From positions 1,612,001 through 1,676,000 of the forward strand of contig JAPFFF010000018.1 in assembly GCA_039105265.1 (NCBI GenBank): 64,000 nucleotides of DNA, given 5' to 3'. The translations under genes and the position numbers were made by a program. The first letter of the stretch is position 1, and every line of letters begins with the position of its first letter. The stretch comes from Tritrichomonas musculus (taxonomy: Eukaryota > Parabasalia > Tritrichomonadida > Tritrichomonadidae). The notes beneath the pieces are model-generated. The model was given only the letters and a program-made list of their open reading frames with translations. It did not search any database and was not told the origin of the DNA. Positions 1 to 10,191 of this stretch are shown here, in pieces.

Positions 1-146
1 AAAAGCAAATTTGGAGTGGTGAAATACCAATGGGCACCCATGATAATTGTTTGTTCCCTATTGCGGTTCCTATTGAAGCAAAAGAATTTCAAAAACCGAA
101 TATTCACACTTTTCGAAGCACAAAAACGTCTTTTACAATGACATAA
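1..146 (+). CDS. 3' end of an unidentified gene (partial)
   Basis: Frame 3 is open from the window edge to a TAA at 144-146 and gives about 47 residues ending in TKTSFTMT. The composition is that of a folded protein (IWSGEIPMGTHDNCLFPIAV), unlike the Lys/Asn/Ile-rich translations of surrounding non-coding DNA. It therefore looks like the last piece of a real gene whose body lies to the left of the window. I do not recognise the family. The other two forward frames are interrupted, which supports this choice. Confidence 0.5.
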   Translation, partial: KQIWSGEIPMGTHDNCLFPIAVPIEAKEFQKPNIHTFRSTKTSFTMT

Positions 147-434
147 GAAGATATATCATATAAAATTCAAATGTTTGTATTGCATGCTAACCAATTCTTT
201 GAAATATTAAAAATATATAATATATTATTTTTCATCAATAGTATAAAACATTCAAATGTATTAATATCATTGATCAAATATGAAAATATACATATATGGC
301 TCTCATGATAACTATAATCTTGTGGCTTGTCTTCAATTGGATAATTATACTGATTAAAAATTATGTTAATAAACCAAAGCAATTAAAAATAATATATAAT
401 ATTTTAAACAAAATAAAAACAAAATAGTAAAAAC

Positions 435-1865
435 TTAATCCCAAATCGGCCCATAAAGTAAATCTGAGTCAGCTAATTCTTGCATTCTTTTCAATCTTGC
501 AGCTTCTTCTTTCTTCTCTCTGCTTTGTTCTTTTACAGGAACCATTCTTTCTAATAATGGTCTTCCTGTTCTTCTTTTAATTGGCATCATCGCTAAAGCA
601 AGAGCTTTGTTTGTTTTTTCTTCTTGTTCTTTCTTTTCAAGTTCATTCTTTTGCTGTCTTTCTTGGTTTCTTCTATTTAATTCTTTTTCTTGAGTCAACT
701 CTTTCAATCTTTGTTCATCCATTTTAGATAAAATTGTGCTAACTTCTTCCATTTTTCGTTCAATTCGGCGTAGCATTGAAGGAGCATCTGGTGATGCTGT
801 ATTTTCAAATCCAAGCTGTTTATGAAATTTACTGATTGCTGTTTGAAGTTCAGCCATCTCATGAGGGTTAAGCTCATTTCCATGTCTGAATTCACCACTA
901 ACTTTGTATTGTTCGTTTCGTTCATTCATTTCTTTTAATTCTTGCTTTTTCTTTTCTTTTTTATCTAGCATTGATGTAATAGACCCATCTCGTGATTCAA
1001 GGAGATTATTAAATTTTGTCCTATAGCGTTCAACTGCTTCTTCTGCTTCTTGACAATGTCTGATTAAAAACATATTCTGTTCTTCGAGAGAAATCATGAT
1101 ATCAAGAAGTTGGCGTGGATCTTTAAAATACATTTCCGGAGCTGGATGTTGACGACGCCAATCAGGAGGTATTAACGATTCAAGAAAGTTTTGATAATCT
1201 GTACACTCTTTCAATTTTTCTTCATGATGAGCTATTTCATTTCGAAGAGATGATATTTGAGATGATATTTGTTTTATCTTCATTGAAACCTCAATTCGCT
1301 GTTTAGCTTTGATTTCAGCAGCTTGTCTTGATTCCATTGTATTTTTTCCATCGTTTGCTAAGAAATTACGAAATTGATCTCTGAATAAATTAATTTCTCC
1401 TTCTTTCGCTTTTAAATTTTGCTCTTCTTCTTGTTCTAATCGATCAAGACGTTGTAATTCTTCACGTTTGGTGTCAATTGCAAGTTGTTCAAGAAAAATT
1501 TCACGTTTTTGATGAATAAAGTCGCGCATATTTTCCTGAATTTGATTTGAATCCGTAGTTAAAGTCTGTTGTGATGCAGTTTCACGGGTTGAAGATTTTG
1601 TAGATCTTCCTGTTGTTATATAACTATGAAATTTACTTAAAGAAACAGGTGGTGCCTTTTTGTAAAGTTGAAGATCAGAAAGTGCACGACGATTTTCTTC
1701 TTTTTTAAGTTTCTGATCATGTATCATCACGCAATATTCTTGATCATCAGGAATTTTAAATGGATTTTTTTGTCTTGCTTTTTTACTTGTTTGAGATGAA
1801 GTAGATCGAACTGTATTGATTTCATGTGCGGTTTCGAGAACAGCTGGTGGTATTTGTTTATTCAT
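435..1865 (-). CDS. CFAP100: CFAP100-like axonemal coiled-coil protein
   Basis: 476 residues, almost entirely coiled coil. The N-terminus has the NPF-x-(I/V)PDD stretch (about residues 34-42). The centre reads FIHQKREIFLEQLAIDTKRE followed by a Leu/Glu heptad region and a later YQNFLESLIPPDWRRQ. This order and wording match my recollection of CFAP100 (CCDC37/MIA1) and the DUF4200 family. In that family CFAP100 works with CFAP73 in the modifier-of-inner-arms complex, which regulates inner dynein arms on the ciliary axoneme; the role here is inferred. The C-terminal 100 residues are Glu/Lys/Arg-rich and probably helical. The start is the only in-frame Met next to the conserved N-terminus, and the length is close to that of other protist versions. 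CCDC42-like relatives share DUF4200 and are the main alternative. Confidence 0.75.
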   Translation of the reverse strand: MNKQIPPAVLETAHEINTVRSTSSQTSKKARQKNPFKIPDDQEYCVMIHDQKLKKEENRRALSDLQLYKKAPPVSLSKFHSYITTGRSTKSSTRETASQQTLTTDSNQIQENMRDFIHQKREIFLEQLAIDTKREELQRLDRLEQEEEQNLKAKEGEINLFRDQFRNFLANDGKNTMESRQAAEIKAKQRIEVSMKIKQISSQISSLRNEIAHHEEKLKECTDYQNFLESLIPPDWRRQHPAPEMYFKDPRQLLDIMISLEEQNMFLIRHCQEAEEAVERYRTKFNNLLESRDGSITSMLDKKEKKKQELKEMNERNEQYKVSGEFRHGNELNPHEMAELQTAISKFHKQLGFENTASPDAPSMLRRIERKMEEVSTILSKMDEQRLKELTQEKELNRRNQERQQKNELEKKEQEEKTNKALALAMMPIKRRTGRPLLERMVPVKEQSREKKEEAARLKRMQELADSDLLYGPIWD

Positions 1866-2212
1866 ATAAAAATTTTATAAAATACGTTATCAAGTTCAAA
1901 ATACTTTTATGGCCATTTATGTTTTCAATTAGAGATCAAATAAATATTGAATATTAAAAATTAAATTAAAATACGGTATTGATGATTTCTAACAAGTTTT
2001 TAATTAGAAATTCATGATAAATCAATTAAATAAATCATAATTATGAAATATCATAATCTATAAGATTAAAACGTCAACTGCTAAAATTGCCTAAAACCAA
2101 TTCAGTGTAAATTATTGCACTTACAATATAATAATATTGTAAGAAGTACGAGAAATAATATGTTATTTTGCTTTTTGATTATGATTCTGACTATTATCAA
2201 AAAAAAAATAAA
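1866..2212. other. AT-rich intergenic spacer
   Basis: Separates the 5' end of the CFAP100-like gene from the 3' end of the WDR70-like gene, both on the minus strand. It must hold the CFAP100-like promoter. A small inverted repeat (ATTTCTAA/TTAGAAAT) lies near 1985-2012. No coding sequence or RNA gene was recognised. Confidence 0.5.
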
Positions 2213-3910
2213 TTATTCATCATCATAATCGTTATCAATAACTTTTCTTCTTTGTTGGACCCTTGTAAAGTATCTTACTTGTGCATCTTTATTTCTTGAT
2301 CTGAGTGCTTCCACGATATCCTGATTATCAGGTTCTTCAATCTGATTAAGTTCTTTCAGTTGAACTTGAAAAGGATGAGTAGCAATTTGTCCATGATGAC
2401 CATCACCCCATAAAGGTGTTTTTGGTAAAGCAGAAGAACGTTTTTCTCTGACATCTTCTGCTGTGAAAGGAAACCAGAAGCCATTAATAACTCTTTCAAC
2501 TTCTGGATCAATAAGTTCTGGAGTAATCTGACCAATAATTGCTTCATCAGTTTCTGCTTTAACAGAAAATCCTTTCTCAAGGGTTGTTATTGCACCACCT
2601 TTACTGATTTTCTTATCAAATAAAGTACGAACAGCACCATCTTCGCATCCAACTAATATCTGATTAGTTTTTTCATTCCATAAAATTGTTCTAGCGCCAA
2701 TACTTGTTGGAAGCCAAACACGGCTTTGATCATCACTTTTGCCAGTAGCCATGTCTACAAATTGAACACTCCCTCCTTGTCTTGATCTGGGATGAACGAT
2801 TTCTGGAACAAGAAGGTATTTCGAGTCAGGGGAAAAGCAGATACTTGTGAGGTTTGAATCGGCTTCAAAAGTAAAAAGCGGTTTATTCACATTTCTGATA
2901 TCAAAAACAAGAACATAACCTTCTTCTTCTAATCGACCTGCTACATGAATGCAATCATTAGCTACTGCAAGTGCACCAATTTTGTTTGGTGTTGTCATCT
3001 TCAAATCTGGTGTTGAAAGAACGTTGAATGCATTTGGACACCAAAATTTGATTGCTGAATCAAGTGCTGCAGTATAAACTCCTCTTGCATCAGGACTATA
3101 TTTGAGGTCCTTGCCCGGATTAAGGTCTTCGCCTTTACGATTTAATTTGATATAGATTGTTTGATTTTGTAATTTGTTTGTATCCCAAAAACGAAGTGAT
3201 CCATCCGTAGAAATTGATGCAAACTGGTTAGCATCATGTGGTTTGAATTGGGCACAAGTGACTTCGCTTGAATGGCCAAATGTATGAGATTTATCAAAAA
3301 CATACATATCTCCACGCCTAGTTTCTCCTTTTTTCAGGCCTGTATCGGTGAAAAACTCAATTTCTGGTGAACCTGTTGAAAACATAATAAGTTTATCATC
3401 GTCTGTAACATCAATCGAATTAATTTTGAAAACACTACTAAGATTAAGATGAACTTTTGGTTCTGGGTTGATCGGACTCATGTGAGGAAAAGCCCAAAAT
3501 CGAACTGTGCAATCGTCAGAACCAGTAAAAAATTGTGTCCCTGATATGCTAGCACAAAGTGCAGAAACCCTTTTTCTATGTGCATTAACCGTAAATTCTT
3601 GAGATATTGGTAATTTTTGATCTGGTAAATGATCTGGAGTGGGGCCGAGTTGCTTTAAAAGCTTCCTATCTCCACCAATCTTGACAAAAACTGTTTTTTC
3701 TTCTAATTCTTTATTTATTACTTGCTCTCCTTCATTTTGAGCTTTTTCTTGAAAATGTTGTGCTGCTTTATTTCGAATTCCTAAATTAAAATTCTTATCT
3801 AAAGGCCGCGATGTTGATACTTTATTCTGATTTTTTCCTTTTGGTTGGAAATGTGAACGTTTCCTCATTCCAAACTCGCTAAAACCTAAGCTGTGTAACT
3901 CTTCATCCAT
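2213..3910 (-). CDS. WDR70: WDR70/Gastrulation-defective-like WD40 protein
   Basis: 565 residues. A short basic N-terminus is followed from about residue 105 by WD40-type repeats, seen as blades ending in FW: SDDCTVRFWAF, STDGSLRFWDT, ALDSAIKFWCP. The linker before the first blade (LPISQEFTVNAHRKRVSALC) and the block KGETRRGDMYVFDKSHTFGH match the layout of WDR70, where a conserved GD-(Q/M)Y segment precedes a TKGH-like blade start. WDR70 orthologues are nuclear and in other eukaryotes act with CUL4-DDB1 in histone H2B ubiquitination and genome maintenance; that role here is inference. The acidic/basic tail (DNDYDDE) is also usual for the family. A generic WD40 protein is the fallback. Confidence 0.75.
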   Translation of the reverse strand: MDEELHSLGFSEFGMRKRSHFQPKGKNQNKVSTSRPLDKNFNLGIRNKAAQHFQEKAQNEGEQVINKELEEKTVFVKIGGDRKLLKQLGPTPDHLPDQKLPISQEFTVNAHRKRVSALCASISGTQFFTGSDDCTVRFWAFPHMSPINPEPKVHLNLSSVFKINSIDVTDDDKLIMFSTGSPEIEFFTDTGLKKGETRRGDMYVFDKSHTFGHSSEVTCAQFKPHDANQFASISTDGSLRFWDTNKLQNQTIYIKLNRKGEDLNPGKDLKYSPDARGVYTAALDSAIKFWCPNAFNVLSTPDLKMTTPNKIGALAVANDCIHVAGRLEEEGYVLVFDIRNVNKPLFTFEADSNLTSICFSPDSKYLLVPEIVHPRSRQGGSVQFVDMATGKSDDQSRVWLPTSIGARTILWNEKTNQILVGCEDGAVRTLFDKKISKGGAITTLEKGFSVKAETDEAIIGQITPELIDPEVERVINGFWFPFTAEDVREKRSSALPKTPLWGDGHHGQIATHPFQVQLKELNQIEEPDNQDIVEALRSRNKDAQVRYFTRVQQRRKVIDNDYDDE

Positions 3911-4311
3911 TTTTATTTGTTTTCAGATTCATTGAAATTTTAAAAATTTCAAAATATTTGAAAAATAGTTATATCCTCTTGGTTGATCAGTATATTTCTT
4001 TTTTTATTCAATTTAAAGTCATTGCGTCGTATTTCAATATATAATGTCTAAGAAATCTATTTAAAGAAAAAAAAATACGTAATCGATATTCAAGGTTTCT
4101 AAAGTGTTTACTTCCAAGCAGCATCATCATTAAAAAGAAGAAAGTATAAATTAGTATAATCATTGTTCTATGATATGAGAAAAAAGTAATCGTGCTTGGT
4201 CAATTCTCAATTCAAAAGTGATAAATAGATAATATAAAAAACAGAAAGATTAATTGGAAATTTTATTATAATTTAATACAATATTTATGATATGAAATAT
4301 TCATACTTGTT
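3911..4311. other. AT-rich intergenic spacer
   Basis: Upstream region of the WDR70-like gene and downstream region of the coiled-coil gene at 4312. An initiator-like TCAATG motif lies about 20 bases upstream of the WDR70 start on the minus strand. Nothing else was recognised. Confidence 0.45.
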
Positions 4312-5196
4312 TTAACAATTTTTATCTAAACTAATTAACAGAATCTCTTTAAATAAGTCGTCATTTGTTGCTTTTTCTTGTTCATATTGACTTAATTGAT
4401 TTTTATATTTGGCGAGTTCCTCTTGAAGTTCTTTTATTTTTTCAATATACTCTTTTTCTTTTTCTTTTTGGCCTGTAAGCTGTACATCAGCTTTTCTAAG
4501 ATCATCATTATGCGTCTTAATTTCACTATCTAATCTTGATTGCATTCTTGTTTTCTCATTCTGTAATTGCCTAATCTGCGTATCCTTAACCTTATTTTGC
4601 TTTGTTAATTTATCATTTTCTCTCTGAAGAACATATATTTTTTGTTCATCCATAGTCATAACTTTTGGCATTGATTCATAGAAATTGTTCAGCTCTTTAA
4701 TCACTGACATTATGTGAGAAATAGCTTTACCTCTTATTGATGAATCAAAAGATTTTTGATATAATTCAAGAGTGATCTCTTTCTTATTTTTCATTTTCCT
4801 TAGAGTTTTATCAATATCAGACCATTTTTTGTCATCTTCAAAAGCAATGTTAGATAATAAATTTTTAATGTCAGAATTATCGATTTCTTTTAATTGAAAT
4901 ATAATCTCATTTAAAAGGTCATGTTTTTTCGCTTTTAGGTTTTGTGAAAAATGTTCAAACTTATCTTTGAATGCTTCAATTGGTTTTCGATAATCTGCAA
5001 ATTTCTCAATAAAAAGAAAGTTACGAATTGTTGAATCAATTTCATTTGTTGATGACATCCAAAATGATAAATCACGATCTTTTTCATCTCTATACGAATA
5101 GCAAACATCCTGTATATCAACAGCAATATATCTGAGATACTTTCGGAATTTATTACAGATTTCGTATGTTAATGTTTCGTATTCTTGAGGATACAT
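4312..5196 (-). CDS. Hypothetical protein with C-terminal coiled coil
   Basis: 294 residues. Residues 1-175 form a helical, charged domain with aromatic positions (YEICNKFRKYLRYIAVDIQD near the start) that I do not recognise. Residues 185-280 form a clear coiled coil containing LQRENDKLTKQNKVKD and IEKIKELQEELAKYKNQLSQ. The last ten residues, ILLISLDKNC, leave the coiled coil and end in Cys. No catalytic motif is visible. The gene is divergent from the putative VPS9 gene across an 838-bp spacer. It could be a cytoskeletal or scaffold protein, but no function should be assumed. Confidence 0.8.
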   Translation of the reverse strand: MYPQEYETLTYEICNKFRKYLRYIAVDIQDVCYSYRDEKDRDLSFWMSSTNEIDSTIRNFLFIEKFADYRKPIEAFKDKFEHFSQNLKAKKHDLLNEIIFQLKEIDNSDIKNLLSNIAFEDDKKWSDIDKTLRKMKNKKEITLELYQKSFDSSIRGKAISHIMSVIKELNNFYESMPKVMTMDEQKIYVLQRENDKLTKQNKVKDTQIRQLQNEKTRMQSRLDSEIKTHNDDLRKADVQLTGQKEKEKEYIEKIKELQEELAKYKNQLSQYEQEKATNDDLFKEILLISLDKNC

Positions 5197-6034
5197 AATT
5201 GATGAGAAAAAAAACGAATGACTTTAAAAAATCCCAATATCTTAATGAAGAAAAAAATTAAATAATAAAAATGAGAAAATATAGAATTTGTTATATTTTT
5301 ATTTATTGTTTCTCTAATTATTTTGGTGATATTAATATTAATATTTAAAATAAATTTAAAATAACTTGTTAATTGAAATATTTCTTCGTTTAAAAAAAAA
5401 AAAATATTTATTTATTTCTTTTAATATATACGTCCGAATTAAAACTATATTTAATATCAAATTAATGTGCGTTTATATATAATTTAACGTGTTTTTTTTT
5501 TTTTTTTTTTTTTTTTTTGTATATCATTACAATATTTTGAATGTGAGCTTTTAAAAAGTTTGTGGTAGAATACAGAAATAGATAAATGGTAATTAGAAGC
5601 TTTTTTATGCATTTGTAATTGAATAATTTAATAATGATCTAAATATGAGTAAAAATGTTCAATATGAAGTTCATCTAGTTGAACCCAAAATTGAATAATA
5701 AATGTAAAAGAATGAAACCAAATTTAAAAATAATATCCCACATGAAAGCTTATGTGATAAAGAGCAAAAAATACTTATTTAGTTTTCTAAAAAAAATGTG
5801 TGTGTGAGTGTTTTTATGGCGGTTAAAATGTTTAAAAAAATTGTGAAAACATATACAATTTTTTCAATATGTCTAATTACAATTATTATATTTATATAAA
5901 ATTAAAATACTAAATGAAAGCATGAGCCAAAAGCCAAAATAAATATAAAAACATTCAAAAATAAAAAAATATGGTAAATGAAGTTTTTGTGTATAAAATT
6001 TTCTATGCACAAATTGAAATTTCAATAATATAAA
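5197..6034. other. Divergent intergenic region with a 27-T tract
   Basis: Lies between two divergent genes, so it carries both promoters. It contains an uninterrupted run of 27 T (5492-5518) and a run of 12 A near 5392. Just before the right-hand gene is a TTTCAATAATATAAAATG context with an initiator-like TCAATA. No coding signal was found; the 80-residue minus-strand reading frame overlapping its right end is Phe/Ile/Leu-rich and not convincing. Confidence 0.5.
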
Positions 6035-8200
6035 ATGAATTCCGAAAAAGATCTCGGAATTCTTCGACAGCTTCTTCACAGAGAGCAGGCTTTCTTTGAT
6101 GTTGAAGAGCAGCAAGCGAAGTTATCGAAAACCAACTTATTTGATTCAATCAAAAAATTAATTTTTGAAACTCGAAAAGTTTTTTCCCTCCATTTATCAA
6201 TAATTGAAGAAATGAAAACAGGTGACTTATCACAATTTCCAGATTTAACAGTTCCATCCAATTGCAATCCTCCTTCTTTTTTTACATCAGTTGTTATACG
6301 TCCATACCAAGCAATTATTTCATCTCTTCTTCAAAATAATGATTTTCTCGTTACTACATTCACAAATTATATTCAAGAAAATCCGAATATGGAAGATTAT
6401 GTTGTTTTTTCACTTTTCCCAGCATTTTTCTCTTGTTTTTGGTCTCTTGAAGAATCAAATCATTTTATTGATCTTATTATAAAATTTCCAAGTTCACTTA
6501 GATCTTCATTTACAAGAGCGCTTTTAGCTCACCCAACATTCTTCATTTTTCTATCTTCTATTCGTTCAGAAGCTGAACGCCTTATTTCACTTCAAGATCA
6601 AGCTGCTGATCAACTTTTAAAATTATTTGAATCTCGACTTTTCCTCTTCCCAGTCTCTTTGCGAACTTTAATATCGAAACTTGAAAATTCTAAAGAATTC
6701 TTTTTTGAGAGCATTCTCAAGCCAATATTAATGCAGCCATCAATTTATGGTCTTCTTCCGCCAAGTGAAAATCAAACTTTTGAATCTATAATAGATAAGT
6801 TTGATATGAAAAAAGTTGAAGAGCTTGTTTCAAAAATAACGTCAATAACGAGCACAATACAGATGCAGCCAAGTGAAATACCAATTACTTCTGTTATACT
6901 AGCAAATGATCAAGTTATATATCTTTTTAAAGAAGATTGTGAAATTGTTAGACTTTCTACAAAAGCAGAACTAAAACAGATAGCCACAGTTGGTACTTAT
7001 CCAATCCCCTATCGGAGAATCACCCGCGCAAATACTTTGCCAAAGCCAAAATCTTCTGTGCCAAATGATGATAATGATGAAAATGAGGAAGCAGTCCTTT
7101 CAACTCCAAATTCAGAAAAAAACAAAATAAATGATTCTCAAATTGAGTCACCATCAGAAGATCCTTTTGAAGCACTTCTTCGTTCTCTAGTCATTCGTTT
7201 AGATGTAACTCAAAGCGAAGATAATATTATTGACACTCTTAATTCAGCTTTAATATTGCATGCAGGTGCTTCACGTCTTGAATTTGAGCTTAGACTTGAT
7301 GAATTCAAGCAAATGAAAAAACAACGAAATGCCCCAGATGATGTTGCTTTTTATGTTCGGCTATTAACCTCAGCTTATGAAGAAAGAATGAAGCACCGTA
7401 AAGCAACGTTATCAAATTCTACAGTAAATGATGCCTTTAAAGTACAGAATACTCAATCATCCCAAGCTGTCCAATTCCTTGAAGAAAAGAAATCAAATAT
7501 GCTTTTCTCTCTATGGGAAAATTCAACAAATAGCTTGAATATAATTGATGAGAGAATTCCTGATTTTTGCTCAGATCCTAAATCATTTTATATTATATAT
7601 GATGGTTTGATTGAAAATTACTTCGCATTTGCTACTGAAAAGAAAAGGAAAGATATCAACCGTGAAAAAAGTATTCAAATGATATTTAATAAGATCATGA
7701 AAAAAGTTACATTTTCACAATTCATGAAGTTCCGTCCAGATTTGGTTGTTATTGATAAGAAAGTTCACGATTTCGTTGCTGATAACTTTTCCGATTTAAT
7801 TAGTAAAAGTAACAATGAATTTCTTATACCATTTAAAGAAAACCCTCAATTACTTGGACTCTCTGCGGAACATCTTAGAAATGCCTGTCAGCAAGATTCA
7901 CTTCTTGAAATTGCTGATGAGATTGATAATGCGTTAAGTACCCTCATCCAAATCTTAAGTTTTCAAGGTTTTAAAGAAATTGGTGCAGATATGTGGTTTC
8001 CTATGACTCACTTTTTGTTTTTAAATGTGAATCCTGATCATATTGCCTCTCTAGGATGCTATTTGAAACAGTTTTTGCTTGATTTGCCAGATAATTTGCC
8101 TTGTAGCAGATCTGTTGAATACAATGTTACTATGGCCCACTCAGCTTCTTCTTTCTTCCAAGAAGAGATGAAGAGGTATGAAGGAGAGGAAAAGCAATAG
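6035..8200 (+). CDS. Putative VPS9-domain protein (Rab5-type GEF candidate)
   Basis: 721 residues. The C-terminal 130 residues contain IGADMWFPMTHFLFLNVNPD, a run of helices, and SVEYNVTMAHSASSFFQEEM. This resembles the VPS9 pattern (G-A-D-x-F/L-P-I... followed by a final E/Y-helix). VPS9 domains exchange nucleotide on Rab5-class GTPases at endosomes. Residues 1-270 are helical (FSSLRSSFTRALLAHPTFF-type segments) and could correspond to the N-terminal helical part seen in GAPVD1-like proteins, but I could not confirm a RasGAP arginine finger. Residues 335-385 are an acidic linker. The start ATG follows an AT-rich leader with TCAATA. Confidence in the reading frame is high and in the VPS9 call moderate. 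Confidence 0.5.
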   Translation: MNSEKDLGILRQLLHREQAFFDVEEQQAKLSKTNLFDSIKKLIFETRKVFSLHLSIIEEMKTGDLSQFPDLTVPSNCNPPSFFTSVVIRPYQAIISSLLQNNDFLVTTFTNYIQENPNMEDYVVFSLFPAFFSCFWSLEESNHFIDLIIKFPSSLRSSFTRALLAHPTFFIFLSSIRSEAERLISLQDQAADQLLKLFESRLFLFPVSLRTLISKLENSKEFFFESILKPILMQPSIYGLLPPSENQTFESIIDKFDMKKVEELVSKITSITSTIQMQPSEIPITSVILANDQVIYLFKEDCEIVRLSTKAELKQIATVGTYPIPYRRITRANTLPKPKSSVPNDDNDENEEAVLSTPNSEKNKINDSQIESPSEDPFEALLRSLVIRLDVTQSEDNIIDTLNSALILHAGASRLEFELRLDEFKQMKKQRNAPDDVAFYVRLLTSAYEERMKHRKATLSNSTVNDAFKVQNTQSSQAVQFLEEKKSNMLFSLWENSTNSLNIIDERIPDFCSDPKSFYIIYDGLIENYFAFATEKKRKDINREKSIQMIFNKIMKKVTFSQFMKFRPDLVVIDKKVHDFVADNFSDLISKSNNEFLIPFKENPQLLGLSAEHLRNACQQDSLLEIADEIDNALSTLIQILSFQGFKEIGADMWFPMTHFLFLNVNPDHIASLGCYLKQFLLDLPDNLPCSRSVEYNVTMAHSASSFFQEEMKRYEGEEKQ

Positions 8201-8641
8201 TTTTATTTTTTATAATTTGTTTTCTTTCATTGATCTTTATTTTTTTTTTTTTTTTTTTTTGTTTTATATTAGCAAAAAAAAAAGAAAGAGGATAACAAAA
8301 TGGTAATTGTAATATTTTATAAAGCAAGACATAATTGTTTATTCTATATCTTATTGCATTTTATGATATCAAATCGATATCGATATTTTATAAAACAATT
8401 TGTCAAATACACTTTTATTTAAAAAGAAATGTTACATACATGTTGCTTATTTCATTTTTGTAATGCCTTTATTAAAGATGAAATCAATTAGATTATAGAA
8501 TAATAAAATATTGAGAAAAATTAAAATAATGTATAGGTATTTACAGTTATTATTTATTTTTTGTTAAAATAATATTAATAAGAAGTAAAAAGTAATAATC
8601 ATTTCATAAAAAAGAATTCAAAACAAGCTTTTGTTTTGGAT
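8201..8641. other. Convergent 3' intergenic region
   Basis: Lies between the tail-to-tail ends of the VPS9-like gene (plus) and the CFAP97-domain gene (minus). It begins with a run of about 21 T (8240-8260) soon followed by A-rich sequence, a likely 3'-end region for one or both transcripts. No gene was recognised. Confidence 0.45.
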
Positions 8642-9685
8642 TTAACCCAATAATGCGCTAGCTGTATCATCTACATGCTGTTCTAGTTCACCTTTATCGC
8701 TTTTTTCTGATTCATTATTGCCAGCATTGCCAAATAATCCGTTGGCAGCATTCTCCATATGTTCTTCCAATCTTCCTTTGCTATTTTTAGAAGCTGTTGA
8801 TTGGCGATCAGATGCTTCTTGATTTTCTTCTTGGTTTTCATCTTGATTTTCATTTTGATCTGGTTCATTTTGGTCCTCTCCTTCCTGTGATTGTCCGCCT
8901 TGTGAATGTCCACCTTGCGATTGTCCGCCCTGTGAATGTCCGCCTTGTGATCTGTTTTCTTCTTCTTCGCCACCTAGCAATCCATTTGCGTTTTGATTAA
9001 ATTGGTCCTCTAATGGGCCATCTTCTTCGTGGCCAGAATTTCCAAGCAAAGTATCAGCGCGATCGTTAGCTTCATCTTCAAGTTGGCCTCTTGATGAGCG
9101 ACTGTAAGATTTTCTGGCTGTGCTTGCAGCACTACTTCTTCTGGTAGATCCAGCATATGATGAACCACCAAATCCTTGGCTTGTTCTTAGTTCCTGCTTC
9201 ATAATCTCGCTCATTGGAACAGTTTGTTTGTATTCTGACATCTTATTCAATTGATATTGATGATCAAGTCTGTGCATAAGCCAATCATTTCGATTTAAGA
9301 TTGGTTTCCTATCTTGAACTGCATTCAAAAGTTTATGGTTTTCGTGTGTAATTTTGCGCATTTCATCTTTTTGTCGAGAACCTTGAAGTGTATAAGGACG
9401 TTGAGGGGGTGCGCGTGGGTAATGTTCTTCACGAGAAATCTTGTCCATCTTGCCAATAAGTCTCATATTATCCTTCCTGATCTGAAGATTTCTTTGCTTT
9501 TCATGTTCATAGCGTTTGTAGTTTCGTCCAATTGTCTGTGGAGTATTTGGATGAGAAGTGTCAATAGCTCCTTTGTGTGTCTGAATTCGGTGAAGAGCAT
9601 CAATGTGAGCCTGATATTCTCTACTGCGTGTTGCACGGCAGCATGGTCTGTTCACTTCTGGAAGATACTTGTACTGACGATACAT
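8642..9685 (-). CDS. CFAP97-domain (Hemingway-like) flagellar protein with repeated LE...ANxLLG motifs
   Basis: 347 residues. Residues about 50-155 match the CFAP97/KIAA1430 layout: NYKRYEHEKQRNLQIRKDN, then LIGKMDKISR, then DEMRKITHENHKLLNAVQDR followed by NRNDWLMHRLDHQYQ. CFAP97 proteins are linked to motile cilia and axonemes (Drosophila Hemingway); this role is inferred. The C-terminal half is low-complexity and Gln/Gly/Glu-rich, with a GGHSQGGQSQ tandem stretch. It also carries four copies of a short motif: LEDEANDRADTLLG, LEDQFNQNANGLLG, LEEHMENAANGLFG and LEQHVDDTASALLG, the last at the extreme C-terminus. TCAGTAAATG at the start is an initiator-like context. Confidence 0.72.
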   Translation of the reverse strand: MYRQYKYLPEVNRPCCRATRSREYQAHIDALHRIQTHKGAIDTSHPNTPQTIGRNYKRYEHEKQRNLQIRKDNMRLIGKMDKISREEHYPRAPPQRPYTLQGSRQKDEMRKITHENHKLLNAVQDRKPILNRNDWLMHRLDHQYQLNKMSEYKQTVPMSEIMKQELRTSQGFGGSSYAGSTRRSSAASTARKSYSRSSRGQLEDEANDRADTLLGNSGHEEDGPLEDQFNQNANGLLGGEEEENRSQGGHSQGGQSQGGHSQGGQSQEGEDQNEPDQNENQDENQEENQEASDRQSTASKNSKGRLEEHMENAANGLFGNAGNNESEKSDKGELEQHVDDTASALLG

Positions 9686-10191
9686 TTACTGAGATTTGAA
9701 TTAACGTATTTAATTTGAGAGGTTTGTTTAATATTTTTTTCTGATAAAACTATACGTTTTATTTTGTACGTTTTAACGAAGTTTAAATTTTGAAAACTTT
9801 TTCATAACTTTTTTATAAAAAATTCTGAAACTTAAAATAAATAACCTTTCAATTTTTTGTTTTTCAGAAAAAAATTCTACCAATTATTAATACTGAATTA
9901 AATTTATATATATATAGATTCTTCTTACTATTGTTAGATATTTACACAAAATTAATGTATATAAAGGTTTGTAAGTCCTGAAAACTTCAGATTAAATTCT
10001 TGTGTTAGATCCTAAATATGATGCTTAATTTTGCATATGGTGCATAAATTAATATACGCTACTGACAAAAAATAATAATATAAATTTAAAAAATGTTAAT
10101 CATCATTAAATACAATGTTTATATTATTACATTATGGCGAAATAATATCTGATTAATAGATATTAAGTGCCAAAAAAAAACATCTTTTCAA
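9686..10191. other. AT-rich intergenic spacer
   Basis: Upstream of the CFAP97-domain gene and downstream of the kinase gene, both on the minus strand. A short TA run (9907-9916) is present. No gene, repeat or RNA was recognised. Confidence 0.45.

Noticed and set aside
5492-5518. T27 tract as a Pol III terminator of an RNA gene
   Set aside because: No A/B box or structured RNA upstream; similar T-tracts occur in many spacers here.
8679-9000. Two long overlapping reading frames (96 aa minus, 67 aa plus) in the CFAP97-domain gene
   Set aside because: They are frame shadows of the repeated Gln/Gly/Glu-rich tail; no independent domain pattern.
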